NCBI RefSeq assembly: GCF_000154845.1 | Contig: NZ_DS981450.1 | Coordinates: forward strand, 1 to 64,000 | Direction: 5' to 3' | Origin: Phocaeicola coprocola DSM 17136 | GTDB lineage: Bacteria; Bacteroidota; Bacteroidia; Bacteroidales; Bacteroidaceae | DNA: 64,000 nucleotides | Program-made: the position numbers and the translations under genes | Shown here: positions 44,801-54,110 of the stretch, piece after piece | Layout: every line of letters starts with the position of its first letter | Numbering within the stretch: the stretch's first letter is position 1 | Notes under the pieces: model-generated | The model's database searches: none | What the model was told of the DNA's origin: nothing | The model's input: the letters and a program-made list of their open reading frames with translations, nothing else

Positions 44801-45662
44801 CTGTAATGCGCCAGCTGGTATCAGTTGCAATTGTTTCTTTGCTGTCATCAGTATATTCTATAAGCAGGTTGAGGCGTAGTTTGGGATAACCGAAATTGAC
44901 AATCTTATATGATTTGTATTTTTGTTGCATGGTGTAATAACGTCCATTGCCTAATGTAACTCCTATGGCGTTATTGGTTGTCAGCAGGGAAGTAACATCG
45001 AATGTATTATATAACACCGTTTTCCGATAGTCAGTGGGTGCAGGTGTCAAGACTTGGTTGCCTATATGCTGACCATTGATAAATAGTTCGTAGAGTCCGA
45101 GTCCGCAAATAAATACAGTAGCTCTCTTTATCGGTTTACTGATGGAAAACTCTTTGCGTAAATAGCGTGCGCTGAGGCGGCTGTGGGCTGTTTCTTTTTC
45201 CCATGGGAAGACTTTATCCAGTCCTATCCACCGGCCTTTCCATTTTACTTCTCCTAATAATCCGATGCTCCATGTTGCAGGCTGGCTCCATTCACTTTCT
45301 CCTACAGTAGTGTAACTCTTTACTTTCCAGTAGCATAAATCATTGCTCTTTAATGGTTTTCCTGCATACTGAATCCACTGAGAACTGGATGACTGAACTT
45401 TTCCAGAATCCCATATGTCGCCTTTGTCTTGTGCCAGGAGCTCGGGCGAAGAAGCTACCAGAATATGATAGGCTGTTTGCATCACATTTTGTTTGTCCGA
45501 TTCCAGTTGCCATCCTAGGCGTGGACTGGCAGTATCAATTCCCATCGGATTGCTAAGCTGTTCTGTCTTTAATTGGGTGACTGATACATTTTCGGCAAGC
45601 ATGATAGCCGGAATAAGACAGCAAGTGAGCAGCAGTGTCTTGATGAAATAAGTAGTTTTCAT
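41859..45662 (-). CDS. GH78 alpha-L-rhamnosidase fused to a C-terminal BNR propeller
   Basis: A 1267-residue exported enzyme. After a signal peptide (1-23) come the GH78 N-terminal beta domains and the (alpha/alpha)6 catalytic part, with DCPQRDERQPWLGDRT near residue 490 and GVIGVQWLLRELSRRG later. Residues from about 905 form a second enzyme-like domain of the BNR/sialidase-like type with four Asp boxes (SKDGGKTWS, SDDMGKTWK, SKDNGTTWS, SEDGIHWK). The Arg of the sialidase RIP motif is not evident: the equivalent strand reads FPECHASTIVEL. True sialidase activity is thus doubtful. The first domain removes terminal L-rhamnose. The pairing suggests attack on a rhamnose-capped plant or microbial glycan. 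It probably belongs with the SusCD genes beyond rpsO. Confidence 0.88.
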   Translation of the reverse strand: MKTTYFIKTLLLTCCLIPAIMLAENVSVTQLKTEQLSNPMGIDTASPRLGWQLESDKQNVMQTAYHILVASSPELLAQDKGDIWDSGKVQSSSSQWIQYAGKPLKSNDLCYWKVKSYTTVGESEWSQPATWSIGLLGEVKWKGRWIGLDKVFPWEKETAHSRLSARYLRKEFSISKPIKRATVFICGLGLYELFINGQHIGNQVLTPAPTDYRKTVLYNTFDVTSLLTTNNAIGVTLGNGRYYTMQQKYKSYKIVNFGYPKLRLNLLIEYTDDSKETIATDTSWRITANGPIRSNNEYDGEIYDARYELGDWTKPGYDDSQWLEAERVGMPGGTLRSQMTSPMTIVQTIKPIKISPLGDKYILDLGQNIAGWIRMKIKGNTGDTIRLRFSETLSANGELYRDNFRHAESTDFYICNGKENGATWAPRFVYHGFRFVEISGYKNAKLSDFTGEVVSDNLEPIGTFECSDTTLNRIHQNAWWGILDNYKGMPVDCPQRDERQPWLGDRTMGCWGESFLFDNSTLYSKWTRDICEAQREDGCIPDVAPAFWMYYSDNVTWPAALPFACDMLYTQFGNREPIERCYPYIRKWMLHLHKEYLKDGLITKDRYGDWCVPPESLELIHSKDSARITDGTLISTAYYIKLLDMMSRFASLQNLEEDRNQWQAWAKEMKDAFNKKYLHIERGTSQKPGNPLYPDSIRYSNNTVTANLLPLAFDIVPEDCQKDVTGQIIANTILRNGGHIGCGVIGVQWLLRELSRRGFSDVAFLLASNKTYPSWGYMAQQGATTIWELWNGNTANPAMNSGNHVMLLGDLLPWCYENAAGIRSDREKTGFKHIILKPDFSIQNLFWVNASYRSLYGKIESRWKKTLTHVEWDITIPCNTTAEVHFPDGSIQQIGSGKYHYAVEIPAIHPAVIQNEFLYEKAPFPECHASTIVELDNGDLVTAFFGGTKERNPDVCIWVCRKSHDSNTWTAPIKAADGVFDLDDPDATIAGVTADIKDHRKACWNPVLFQVPGGDLLLFFKIGLNVPDWTGWLVRSKDGGKTWSKREPLPKGFLGPIKNKPEFINGRIICPSSTEGNAGWRIHMEYSDDMGKTWKTTGPIDAEQEFLSQHQGIGADDSLKRPIQVIQPSILKHKDGTLQVICRTRNSHLATSWSKDNGTTWSKVTLIDELPNNNSGTDAVTLKDGRHVLVYNNSKPQLRAKKAVRTPLNLALSEDGIHWKPVLTLEDSPIREYSYPAIIQGKDGKLHITFTWRRELIKYMKIDLDKL

Positions 45663-45769
45663 AATACGGTTTTATTGTGTTTTTGGATTGTTTGTATTTT
45701 CAAAGCTTTAAATATAATGAAAATCTGCATGTTTCTTTCATTTTTTGTGTATAAAAAAGAAGAAAAATG

Positions 45770-45799
45770 TTGTATAACGGAAGATTATCACTATCTTTG
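45770..45799 (+). promoter_or_regulatory. Full Bacteroides promoter for rpsO
   Basis: A -33 TTG (45770-45772) and a -7 TATCTTTG (45792-45799) are separated by 19 bases, the published spacing. The ATG of rpsO is 42 bases further on. Confidence 0.7.
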
Positions 45800-45841
45800 C
45801 ACCCGCAAATCAATTTAGTATATTAAAAAATAGTCAAAATT

Positions 45842-46111
45842 ATGTATTTAGACGCAGCTAAAAAACAAGAAATCTTTGAAAAGTACGGAAAGTCTAACAC
45901 TGATACTGGCTCACCTGAAGCACAGATTGCATTGTTTTCATACCGTATTTCTCACCTGACTGAGCACATGAAGCTCAACAGAAAAGATTATAGCACTGAA
46001 AGAGCTCTGACAACACTGGTAGGTAAGCGTCGTTCTTTGCTGACTTACTTGAAGAACCGCGATATCGAAAGATACCGTGCTATTGTTAAGGAACTCGGTC
46101 TGCGTAAGTAA
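45842..46111 (+). CDS. rpsO: 30S ribosomal protein S15
   Basis: A full-length S15 of 89 residues, a primary 16S rRNA-binding protein of the small-subunit platform. Conserved blocks DTGSPEAQIALFSYRI, LTEHMKLNRKDYSTERAL and GKRRSLLTYLKNRD are present. It is a single gene with its own promoter and a long terminator. pnp, its partner in many bacteria, is not adjacent. Confidence 0.98.
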   Translation: MYLDAAKKQEIFEKYGKSNTDTGSPEAQIALFSYRISHLTEHMKLNRKDYSTERALTTLVGKRRSLLTYLKNRDIERYRAIVKELGLRK

Positions 46112-46125
46112 TTCATTACTTGCTG

Positions 46126-46186
46126 CAACAAAACACAAATCGAGCCGCCTCTTCGAAAGAAGGACGGCTCGATTTGTGTTTTGTTG
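46126..46186 (+). terminator. 22-bp hairpin terminator of rpsO
   Basis: Bases 46126-46147 and 46165-46186 are perfect reverse complements with a 17-base loop. It lies 14 bases after the rpsO stop. Confidence 0.88.
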
Positions 46187-46517
46187 TTAAAGAAAAAATT
46201 AACCGAGCTTTTATTGATGAACCAATTTTTACCTTGCTAACCTTCTTGTAAATTTGTTGAATTATTTAAACTCATTGATTCCTATAGAATTACATTTTTA
46301 TATCCCAAATTGTATACAAAAAAGAATAAATAGTTCACTTTATAAAAAATGTGGTAGCTTAAATTTGTTTGCAAAAACGAAAAGAACTTAAAATCTTATA
46401 GCTTATTGATTTTAATATATCTCAATTATTGAGGAGAAATATTTTCCATATTTATATTATATCAATTTGTTATAGTGGTTTTATCCAATTGATTTTGTTG
46501 AACTAAAATAATATATC
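46187..46517. other. A/T-rich leader region of the SusC operon
   Basis: 330 bases without a gene before susC. It must carry the PUL promoter, but no exact TAnnTTTG box at a fitting distance was found and no repeat or riboswitch is evident. A regulated promoter with a poor core would fit. Confidence 0.5.
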
Positions 46518-49500
46518 ATGAAAAAGGAAGTGAAAAGAAGCTGGCTATTTTTTTTATGGGTGTTATGTTTTATGATACCGATAGAGGCTCTAGCCCAGCG
46601 TATTACTGTGGAAGGAATCGTAACAGACTCAAACGGTGAACCTATTATTGGTGCTACTGTCATTGAAAAGGGCAATAAAACAAATGGTGTAGTTACGGAT
46701 CTGGATGGAAAGTTTTCTATTACGGTTTCTGAGAAGAAAAAGGTACTTGTTATTACCTATATTGGAATGAAACCTCAAGAAGTTGTATCTCAGCCTGGTA
46801 AACTTTTGAAGGTTAAGATGGAGGATGAATCTCAGTTACTTGATGAGGTAGTGGTTGTTTCCGTTGGTTATGGTAATGCTCGTAAACGTGATTTGACGGG
46901 AGCTATATCTTCTGTAGGTGAAAATACATTGAAGAATATTCCTGTGACTTCTGCTTCAAGTGCACTTACAGGTCGTTTGGCTGGTGTTAGCGTAATTACC
47001 TCCGAAGGTTCTCCTGATGCTTCTGTCAGTATTCGTGTACGTGGTGGTGGTTCTATTACTCAAAGTAATGAGCCGCTCTTTATAGTAGATGGATTTGAAG
47101 TTAGTGGTATTGATGATATACCACCTACAGATATTGAAAGTATTGATGTATTAAAGGATGCTTCCTCTACGGCAATTTATGGTGCGAAAGGTGCTAATGG
47201 AGTTATTTTGGTAACAACTAAGAGTGGACGTACTGGACGTACAGAAGTTTCGTTTAACGCTTCGGTTGGCTTTAGCCGGATGTATAATCAGACGGAAGTG
47301 CTTTCTCCTTATGAATATGTGTATTTACAGCGTGAATTGGATTCTTCTGATAATGCAGGTTTCTTTGACAAATTTGGTCGTTGGGAGGATATTAATAATT
47401 ATAAGGCTCGTGTTGGAACGAATTGGCAGGATATGTTATTCGGAAATACAGGTATTAAGCAGAATTACAATTTGAATATCAGTGGAGGTAGTAAAGATTT
47501 GATCTATAGTCTAAGCTATACGCATGATGATGAAAGCTATATAATGTCTGTTTCTAATTTTAAACGTGATAATTTGAATTTAAAGTTGACTAAAAAGTTT
47601 GGAGATAAATTACGCTTAGACTTTAATGCAAAAATGACCAATAGAGTGGTTGATGGCCCAAGTGTATCTAGCGGCTCAAAACTTCGTGATGCGATTAAAT
47701 ATCCTAATATCGGAACATTGACAGACCTCTCGGATGAGGATTTGGCTGGTGATGATGAAATACTGATAGAAAATATTAGTAACTTGAATGATCCGATGTT
47801 TAATATTACAAATGAGTATAAAAAACAGACTAAGTTTAACAATAACTATAATGTAGCTTTAATTTGGAATATTATCAAAGGTTTGGAGTGGCGTGCAGAA
47901 GGTACATATGGTTATTCTTATGATCGTACGGATAATATTTGGTTAGCAAATACAGGTGAAGCTAATAGTAAGGCAGGACAGCCTGTTGCTCGACGTCAGT
48001 ATTGGAATGGAAATAACTGGGCATTACGTACTATATTGAATTATAAATTTGATATTCAGAAGAAACATAGATTTGGTATTATGGCAGGTTGGGAAGCTAA
48101 ACATTCTCAACGTGATGAAATGGAAATAAATGCAGATTATTATCCTGCAGATTATACAGTAGATAATATTCTAGCAATGTGGAATAACGGTACTTCTGAA
48201 CCGACTTATACTACTATTGAGGAACCTAGTCGTAGCATGTCTTATTTTGGACGTTTAAATTACATTTTTAATGACCGCTATTATTTGACTTTTACATTAC
48301 GTTCGGATGGTACAAATGTTTTTGCTCCAGGTAATAAATGGGGAATTTTTCCTGCTGGTTCGTTAGCATGGCGAATTAGTGACGAGAAGTTTATGGATTC
48401 TGTTCGGAACTGGTTTAATAACTTAAAATTGCGTGCTAGTTATGGTAAGTCTGGTAATGCTCGTGTAGGATCTTATTGGCGTCAGACTTATAGCCCTGTA
48501 ACTAATACAAAGAATCTTTATTATCAGAATGAAATAGGACAAAGCAGCTTGCAGCCATCAACTCGTTTGCGTAACGAAAATTTAACCTGGGAGTCAAAGT
48601 ATTCTACCAATCTTGGATTGGATATGACTTTTTGGAATAGATTAAATGTTACTTTCGATTTTTATAATGATGTAACAAAGGATTTGATTATGGAGATACA
48701 GCTGCCTTCTGTTTCTGGTTATCGAACTCAATATCAGAATTTAGGACAGACTACAAACCGTGGTGTCGAACTTTCATTGAATGCCAATTTAATAAATAAG
48801 AAAGATTTCTTTTTAGATTTTAATTTTAATATAGCTTTCAATAAAAATAGAGTAGATGCGCTTTATGGCTCAGAGGATACTGAAATGATTATTAAAGGTG
48901 ATAAAGTAGAAGTTGGTAGTGATAATTATCGTGTATTTGTTGGACAGGAAGTTGGTTTGATGTATGGCTATGTTTGTGACGGTATGTATACTTTTGATGA
49001 TTTTAATTTTGACGAAACAACTCAGCGTTGGGTTTTAAAAGAAGGAGTGCCCGATGTGACAGAAGAACTGTTGACTAATAGTGGTCAGTATTTTGGTCCA
49101 GGTCATTTGAAATTAAAAGACTTAAATGGAGATGGGCATCTTGATGCAGATAACGATCGTCAGGTAATAGGTCATGCATTACCTAAACATACTGGAGGTT
49201 TTGGTATTTCAGCAGGATGGAAGGGATTTGACCTCACTGCTTTATTTAACTGGTCTTATGGAAATGATGTGTTCAATGCTAATAAAATAGATTACACCTC
49301 GTTTGTTGGTTCAAAACGTTATCAAAATATGAGTTCGGAAATGAGTCTGGCAAATCGTTTTGCTACAATTGATCCGGAAACTGGATATAATATCTATTAT
49401 GGTGCACATGCAGATCCTGTTCGTTTACAAGAACTTAATGCAAATGCTACAATCTGGCATCCTTTGATGAATAACTCGATTATGACAGATTGGGCAATAG

Positions 49501-49748
49501 AAGATGGTTCTTTCTTACGTCTAGGAACATTAACACTTGGTTATACGCTTCCTCAAAATTTAACTCGAAAGTTTGGAGTACGTAATTTACGATTGTATGC
49601 TACAGGTAGTAATTTGTTGTGTATTACAGGATACAGTGGACAAGATCCGGAAGTGAATACAAGTTCTAATAAGATGGTTATGGGATTTGATTATTCAGCT
49701 TATCCCAAATCACGTTCTTATATAGTAGGAGTAAATGTAACATTTTAA
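46518..49748 (+). CDS. SusC/RagA family TonB-linked outer-membrane protein
   Basis: A 1076-residue TonB-dependent glycan importer. A signal peptide (1-26) precedes a CarboxypepD_reg-like domain (GIVTDSNGEPIIGATVIEKG) and the plug, which carries the SusC signatures VSVGYGNARKRDLTGAISSV and IRVRGGGSITQSNEPLFIVD. VLKDASSTAIYGAKGANGV leads into the 22-strand barrel. It forms the import pore capped by the SusD protein, whose gene starts 13 bases after. The stretch 46518-53492 is more A/T-rich than the flanking housekeeping genes. Confidence 0.95.
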   Translation: MKKEVKRSWLFFLWVLCFMIPIEALAQRITVEGIVTDSNGEPIIGATVIEKGNKTNGVVTDLDGKFSITVSEKKKVLVITYIGMKPQEVVSQPGKLLKVKMEDESQLLDEVVVVSVGYGNARKRDLTGAISSVGENTLKNIPVTSASSALTGRLAGVSVITSEGSPDASVSIRVRGGGSITQSNEPLFIVDGFEVSGIDDIPPTDIESIDVLKDASSTAIYGAKGANGVILVTTKSGRTGRTEVSFNASVGFSRMYNQTEVLSPYEYVYLQRELDSSDNAGFFDKFGRWEDINNYKARVGTNWQDMLFGNTGIKQNYNLNISGGSKDLIYSLSYTHDDESYIMSVSNFKRDNLNLKLTKKFGDKLRLDFNAKMTNRVVDGPSVSSGSKLRDAIKYPNIGTLTDLSDEDLAGDDEILIENISNLNDPMFNITNEYKKQTKFNNNYNVALIWNIIKGLEWRAEGTYGYSYDRTDNIWLANTGEANSKAGQPVARRQYWNGNNWALRTILNYKFDIQKKHRFGIMAGWEAKHSQRDEMEINADYYPADYTVDNILAMWNNGTSEPTYTTIEEPSRSMSYFGRLNYIFNDRYYLTFTLRSDGTNVFAPGNKWGIFPAGSLAWRISDEKFMDSVRNWFNNLKLRASYGKSGNARVGSYWRQTYSPVTNTKNLYYQNEIGQSSLQPSTRLRNENLTWESKYSTNLGLDMTFWNRLNVTFDFYNDVTKDLIMEIQLPSVSGYRTQYQNLGQTTNRGVELSLNANLINKKDFFLDFNFNIAFNKNRVDALYGSEDTEMIIKGDKVEVGSDNYRVFVGQEVGLMYGYVCDGMYTFDDFNFDETTQRWVLKEGVPDVTEELLTNSGQYFGPGHLKLKDLNGDGHLDADNDRQVIGHALPKHTGGFGISAGWKGFDLTALFNWSYGNDVFNANKIDYTSFVGSKRYQNMSSEMSLANRFATIDPETGYNIYYGAHADPVRLQELNANATIWHPLMNNSIMTDWAIEDGSFLRLGTLTLGYTLPQNLTRKFGVRNLRLYATGSNLLCITGYSGQDPEVNTSSNKMVMGFDYSAYPKSRSYIVGVNVTF

Positions 49749-49761
49749 ATAAAATAGAATA

Positions 49762-51831
49762 ATGAAAAAATATAAATCAATAATATTACTATTTGGATGT
49801 CTGTGTATGGCTTCATGTAGTGATTTCCTAGATACAGAATCTTTGTCGGAACAGACAGGAGAGGTTATTTATGAGAATGAGGGTATGACACGGTCAGCTA
49901 TAATGGGTATTTATTCTCAACTGTGTGATAGTTATGTGTACGGACAAAAAATGTCTGTCAATTGGCAAGGTGTCTCTGATATAGAATTGGCTAGTGGCTA
50001 TCAAAAAGATCCTTCTACTGCAGGGGCAGATAATGGTATTGCTAATTATTGGTGTAATTGGTATTTGGAAAATACAAAATGGGAAGGTATTTTTAAAATG
50101 GCAGAATTAGCAAGTACTACAGTTGATGGTTTACGTAAATCTACTAAGTTATCTGAATCTAAGACTTTACAGGGATATTTAGGTGAGGCCTTGGTGCTGC
50201 GTTCATTAGCTTATTTTGAATTGGTACGTCGCTATGGAGATGTTCCTTATAAAGAAGGTATGTCTAATTCTGATCTTTCGAATGTGTATATGGGAAAGAC
50301 TGATCGTGACAGTATCTATTCTTGTATAATAAAAGAAATGAAAGAAGCGATAAACTATTTGCCTTGGATGGGAACTTCAGATTATAATAGTGAACGTGTA
50401 ACTAAAGGTTTTGCAAAAGGTTTATTGGCACGTATTGCTTTGTTTGCAGGTGGTTGGTCTGTACGTGATGGAAATGCTTTTGATGATACGAATGTAGAAC
50501 ATTATCCTAACATTGAAGGTAATCCTGGGATGGAAGAAACAAACGGTTTTTATGTAGGACGTCCTAAAAACTGGCGTGATTATTATGAAATTGCTGAGCA
50601 GCAGTGTGCAGAGTTGATTGCAGATCCAGAGAATCCTCATGCATTGGACCCCGATTATGGAGATATATGGAAAACAGTTTGTGGGTTAGGTTATAATGCA
50701 TATAACGAGAATTTATTTGAAGTTGCTAATGGTGTTGGATATAGTGGGGATATAGGAACACTGATGGGACGTGCCATGGATGGAAATATAGGTTATGGAC
50801 AACGTGGATTCGGTGGTACTTATGTAAGTACGAATGCTTATTATTTCTATTCATTCGATAGAGCTGATAAGCGTCGTGACTATGCATGTTATTGGCCTAC
50901 TTATAAAAAAGATTCGGATGTGGATGGTGGCAACCGTGAAATAATGAATAATGATATAATGAATGTGCGTTTAGGTAAATGGAGTTTTTGGTGGACTTCT
51001 GACACTTACCGCAGTATTGCAGCTACTGCAACTAGTCGAACTCCGACCGGTATAAATTGGATTATTATGCGCTATTCTGATGTGCTGTTAATGTTTGCGG
51101 AAGCTGGTTATGCATTGAATGGTAGTGCCGATATGATAAATTCAGTAGCCGGAATCAGTCCTCGTCAGGCTTTGGAAGCTGTACGTCAACGTGCATTTGG
51201 AGCTGATTCTCCACAAGTTTCATCATATGATTCAGATTTCTTTGAAGCCATAGTTAATGAACGTGCTTGGGAATTTGGAGGTGAAGGTATCCGTAAATTA
51301 GATTTAGTACGTTGGGGATTATTGGATAGTAAAATCGAAGATATGAAGAAGGCTATGCTATATATGATGGATGGTACAAAGACCGTGCAGATTTTTGATA
51401 AAACTTATAACCCAAGTGATTTTCCGCAAGTATTATATTATACTTATGAAGGAAGCAATTTAAATGGTGAGCTTATTGACTGGTCTTCTGTTAATTTCTA
51501 TATGAATCGAAATGCCAATCCGAATCCTAAGATTTATCGAGAAATACGCTGGTTCCCCGGAAACTATTGGGAACGCAAAGATGAGAGTGCAGCAAAAACT
51601 TTAATTCAGAACTCAGCTAAAGTGTGTGCTTGTGCATCTGGATTACGTGCATCCTATGATTATACTGGATTGTTACAAGAACTACAATGGGGAGCACAGA
51701 TTCAAGATTATATTTTAAAGAATATAAGTCAGATGGGAAATGGCAAATGTAATTATCGCCATCTTTATCCTATTTATTATGAAGATGTTTATAAATCGAA
51801 TGGATGTTTGTCCAATTCGTATGGATATTGA
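49762..51831 (+). CDS. SusD/RagB family glycan-binding lipoprotein
   Basis: A 689-residue outer-membrane lipoprotein that binds glycan at the cell surface and closes over the SusC pore. The signal peptide ends with a lipobox MASC (Cys19) followed by SDFLDTES, the classic SusD start. The TPR-like helices include LGEALVLRSLAYFELVRRYG and YSDVLLMFAEAGYALNG, and INERAWE-type residues are seen as VNERAWEFGGEGIRKLDLVR. It is at the long end for SusD proteins. Confidence 0.95.
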   Translation: MKKYKSIILLFGCLCMASCSDFLDTESLSEQTGEVIYENEGMTRSAIMGIYSQLCDSYVYGQKMSVNWQGVSDIELASGYQKDPSTAGADNGIANYWCNWYLENTKWEGIFKMAELASTTVDGLRKSTKLSESKTLQGYLGEALVLRSLAYFELVRRYGDVPYKEGMSNSDLSNVYMGKTDRDSIYSCIIKEMKEAINYLPWMGTSDYNSERVTKGFAKGLLARIALFAGGWSVRDGNAFDDTNVEHYPNIEGNPGMEETNGFYVGRPKNWRDYYEIAEQQCAELIADPENPHALDPDYGDIWKTVCGLGYNAYNENLFEVANGVGYSGDIGTLMGRAMDGNIGYGQRGFGGTYVSTNAYYFYSFDRADKRRDYACYWPTYKKDSDVDGGNREIMNNDIMNVRLGKWSFWWTSDTYRSIAATATSRTPTGINWIIMRYSDVLLMFAEAGYALNGSADMINSVAGISPRQALEAVRQRAFGADSPQVSSYDSDFFEAIVNERAWEFGGEGIRKLDLVRWGLLDSKIEDMKKAMLYMMDGTKTVQIFDKTYNPSDFPQVLYYTYEGSNLNGELIDWSSVNFYMNRNANPNPKIYREIRWFPGNYWERKDESAAKTLIQNSAKVCACASGLRASYDYTGLLQELQWGAQIQDYILKNISQMGNGKCNYRHLYPIYYEDVYKSNGCLSNSYGY

Positions 51832-51857
51832 TACTTGTTTTATTAAAATTGAGAATT

Positions 51858-53492
51858 ATGAAACTAAATAGGTTATTGATTTTATTGGGCCTGCTCAATC
51901 TTTTGATTGTTTCTTGTGAAGACCCTAATAACTGGGGATATGACCCGAATTATGATAATATGTATCGTCCTATTCATTTTGATATAGTGGAGGAAAGGCC
52001 TACATCTGTAATTGTTAGTTTTACAGGGGTTATAGATGCTACCAAATATGTATTTGAATTTAGTGAGGGAGACAGCCTTCTTTTTAATAATATTGTACGT
52101 ACTGAAACGGCATTAGTTGATACACTGACCGCTTATAAAGAGGAAAGTACAGTAACAGCTACCGAATATCGTTTATTATTTGAAGATCTTCATGGTACTA
52201 GCCGTTATTCAATTAGAGTGAAAGGTGTGGATGATCTTACTGGTAAAGAGTCTGGATGGACAGCTCTTTGCTTTGATACACCTGCTGAGCAAATCTTTAC
52301 TAAGGTTGTTCCAGGAATTACTAGTGCTACATTGCAGTGGGATATTGAAAAGGAAGCAACAAATATTAAGTATGGCCAATTAATACAAAATGATGAACCT
52401 GAACTTGATACGGATACTCTTTGGATTGAAGATCATCAATTGACAGATACCGAATTACAGAATGGGCAATTAGTTATCTCTGATTTGCAAATTGGAACTA
52501 ATTATATTGCTCAAATATTAAATGATGGAATCTTACGAGGCACGTATACTTTCCGAACTTTAGGCTCATCTACTTCAACCTTGATTAATGTCACTCCTCA
52601 AGATGATATTAATATAGTTTTAGCTAACGTTGCTGGTACAGTTGAAGCACCTGTAGATGTGACTCTTGCTTTTGAGGGAGGGTTGGTTTACAAGGCTGAT
52701 GAAATAATTATTCCTGAAGGAATCAAGAATATTTATTTATCAGGTAATATTGTGAATGGAATAAATCCTGTTTTGGAAATGAGTAAGTTTACTTTCTCTG
52801 CTCCAATGGGTAACTTCTATGTTCAGTATATGGATGTATTAAGTAATGGAGGATCACAATTCCTTGTCGAAATAGGTAATGGTAATTGCTTTACGAATAT
52901 CAGTTTTACTGGATGTACAGTTCGTGAAGTTCCTCGTAGCATTATTCGAATGAATTCTAATGACGCAATGGCTGAAAGTATAAATATTGATAATTGTATA
53001 TTAAAGAATATTGGCTTAAGTGGATATGGTTTATTGAATATAGGGAAAGCTGGAACGTTAAGTTCCATTTCTATAACAGACTGTACATTATGGGAAATCG
53101 GCAATCAGATTATTGACCTGCGTGTAGCTTTATCTGAATTTGAGTTCTCTAACTGTACCTTTTATAATAATGAAACAGGTATTCCTAAGATGTTCCGTTT
53201 AGAAAAGCAACCTAAGATGATTACTATCACTAATTGTATTTTCTCTGGTCCTAATGGAGGAAGTAAAGTTAATTCAGGTAATAGTGATTATTCCGGTTGG
53301 CTAAGTTATGCTGGTTGTTATGTGACATCTGATATGGTAATTGATAGTAGAGAATTTAATGATGCCATTAGTTTGGAATACACAAGCGATGATCTGTTTA
53401 TCGATCCTACCAATGGTGATTTCCGTTTTAAACCAGAACTGAAATTTGACGGTGAAGGTGTTGCTGGAGATCCGCGCTGGTGGGCTAATTAA
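51858..53492 (+). CDS. DUF5123/DUF4957-type surface lipoprotein
   Basis: A 544-residue lipoprotein from the ATG at 51858 (lipobox IVSC, Cys20). Fibronectin-like modules fill the first half (SVIVSFTGVIDATKYVFEFS). The second half is a right-handed beta-helix-like run of short repeats (NISFTGCTVREV, SINIDNCILKNIG, SISITDCTLWEIG, ITITNCIFSGPNG). It ends with GVAGDPRWW, the usual end of DUF5123 proteins. In pectin-type PULs such proteins take the SusE/F-like place as surface glycan-binding proteins. That fits the rhamnosidase nearby. Binding specificity is inference. Confidence 0.85.
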   Translation: MKLNRLLILLGLLNLLIVSCEDPNNWGYDPNYDNMYRPIHFDIVEERPTSVIVSFTGVIDATKYVFEFSEGDSLLFNNIVRTETALVDTLTAYKEESTVTATEYRLLFEDLHGTSRYSIRVKGVDDLTGKESGWTALCFDTPAEQIFTKVVPGITSATLQWDIEKEATNIKYGQLIQNDEPELDTDTLWIEDHQLTDTELQNGQLVISDLQIGTNYIAQILNDGILRGTYTFRTLGSSTSTLINVTPQDDINIVLANVAGTVEAPVDVTLAFEGGLVYKADEIIIPEGIKNIYLSGNIVNGINPVLEMSKFTFSAPMGNFYVQYMDVLSNGGSQFLVEIGNGNCFTNISFTGCTVREVPRSIIRMNSNDAMAESINIDNCILKNIGLSGYGLLNIGKAGTLSSISITDCTLWEIGNQIIDLRVALSEFEFSNCTFYNNETGIPKMFRLEKQPKMITITNCIFSGPNGGSKVNSGNSDYSGWLSYAGCYVTSDMVIDSREFNDAISLEYTSDDLFIDPTNGDFRFKPELKFDGEGVAGDPRWWAN

Positions 53493-53498
53493 ACCTTC

Positions 53499-53538
53499 TA
53501 GTTACCTAATTTGAGTTTCTTCTTAAATTAGGTAACTA
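53499..53538 (+). terminator. Hairpin just after the PUL operon
   Basis: Perfect 14-bp arms at 53499-53512 and 53525-53538, starting 6 bases after the stop. It has only a weak T run, so it may protect the mRNA 3' end or assist the next hairpin. Confidence 0.6.
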
Positions 53539-53539
53539 A

Positions 53540-53602
53540 AAACTCCCTTATATTTGATTGTATATTATCATTAATGATCAAATATAAGGGAGTTTCTTTT
53601 TT
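53540..53602. terminator. 19-bp bidirectional terminator between the PUL and luxS
   Basis: Perfect arms at 53540-53558 and 53577-53595, followed by a T run on the plus strand. The minus-strand luxS gene ends 11 bases away, so it probably serves both. Confidence 0.88.
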
Positions 53603-53613
53603 TATTATCTATT

Positions 53614-54093
53614 TTATTCCGGATACTGAAGTTGTGCTTCGGTAATATTCTCTAATACTTCGTGAAGATATTTTGCAGCTTCCCAGCGGGCCATCGGAAG
53701 ATTCATCATCAGATAGTTGCCACAATCTTTAGCGCTGGCTCCGGGTACATCACCTTCATAACCGGCAATGAAGCGGAAGGTTTCCTGCATCAATGGAAGG
53801 ATATCTTTCGATTCAAGATCACCTTTTACAACCAGATAGTTGCCAGTAAGGCAACCCATCGGGCCCCAGTAGATAATTTTGTCGGCCCATACAGGATGAT
53901 TGCGCAGGAAAGTTGCAGCCAGATGTTCCATGGTGTGGATGGCCGATGGACTGAGGCAAGGCTCACGGTTCGGCTCCTTCATACGGATATCGAATGTTGT
54001 TACGATTTCGTTTCCTACCGTATCTTTGCGTGATACATAAATACCGCGTAACAGACGGATATGATCGACAGTAAAACTTGGGATTTTCTTCAT
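53614..54093 (-). CDS. luxS: S-ribosylhomocysteine lyase
   Basis: A 159-residue LuxS, which splits S-ribosylhomocysteine into homocysteine and the AI-2 precursor DPD. The metal site HTMEH (His53, Glu56, His57) and Cys124 in AKDCGNY are present, as is the catalytic Cys81 in GPMGCLTG. It lies 17 bases downstream of mtnN, the enzyme for the preceding step, in one operon. Its role may be methyl-cycle recycling alone; signalling is not implied by sequence. Confidence 0.97.
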   Translation of the reverse strand: MKKIPSFTVDHIRLLRGIYVSRKDTVGNEIVTTFDIRMKEPNREPCLSPSAIHTMEHLAATFLRNHPVWADKIIYWGPMGCLTGNYLVVKGDLESKDILPLMQETFRFIAGYEGDVPGASAKDCGNYLMMNLPMARWEAAKYLHEVLENITEAQLQYPE

Positions 54094-54110
54094 AATCTTC
54101 TTGTCTTTTA

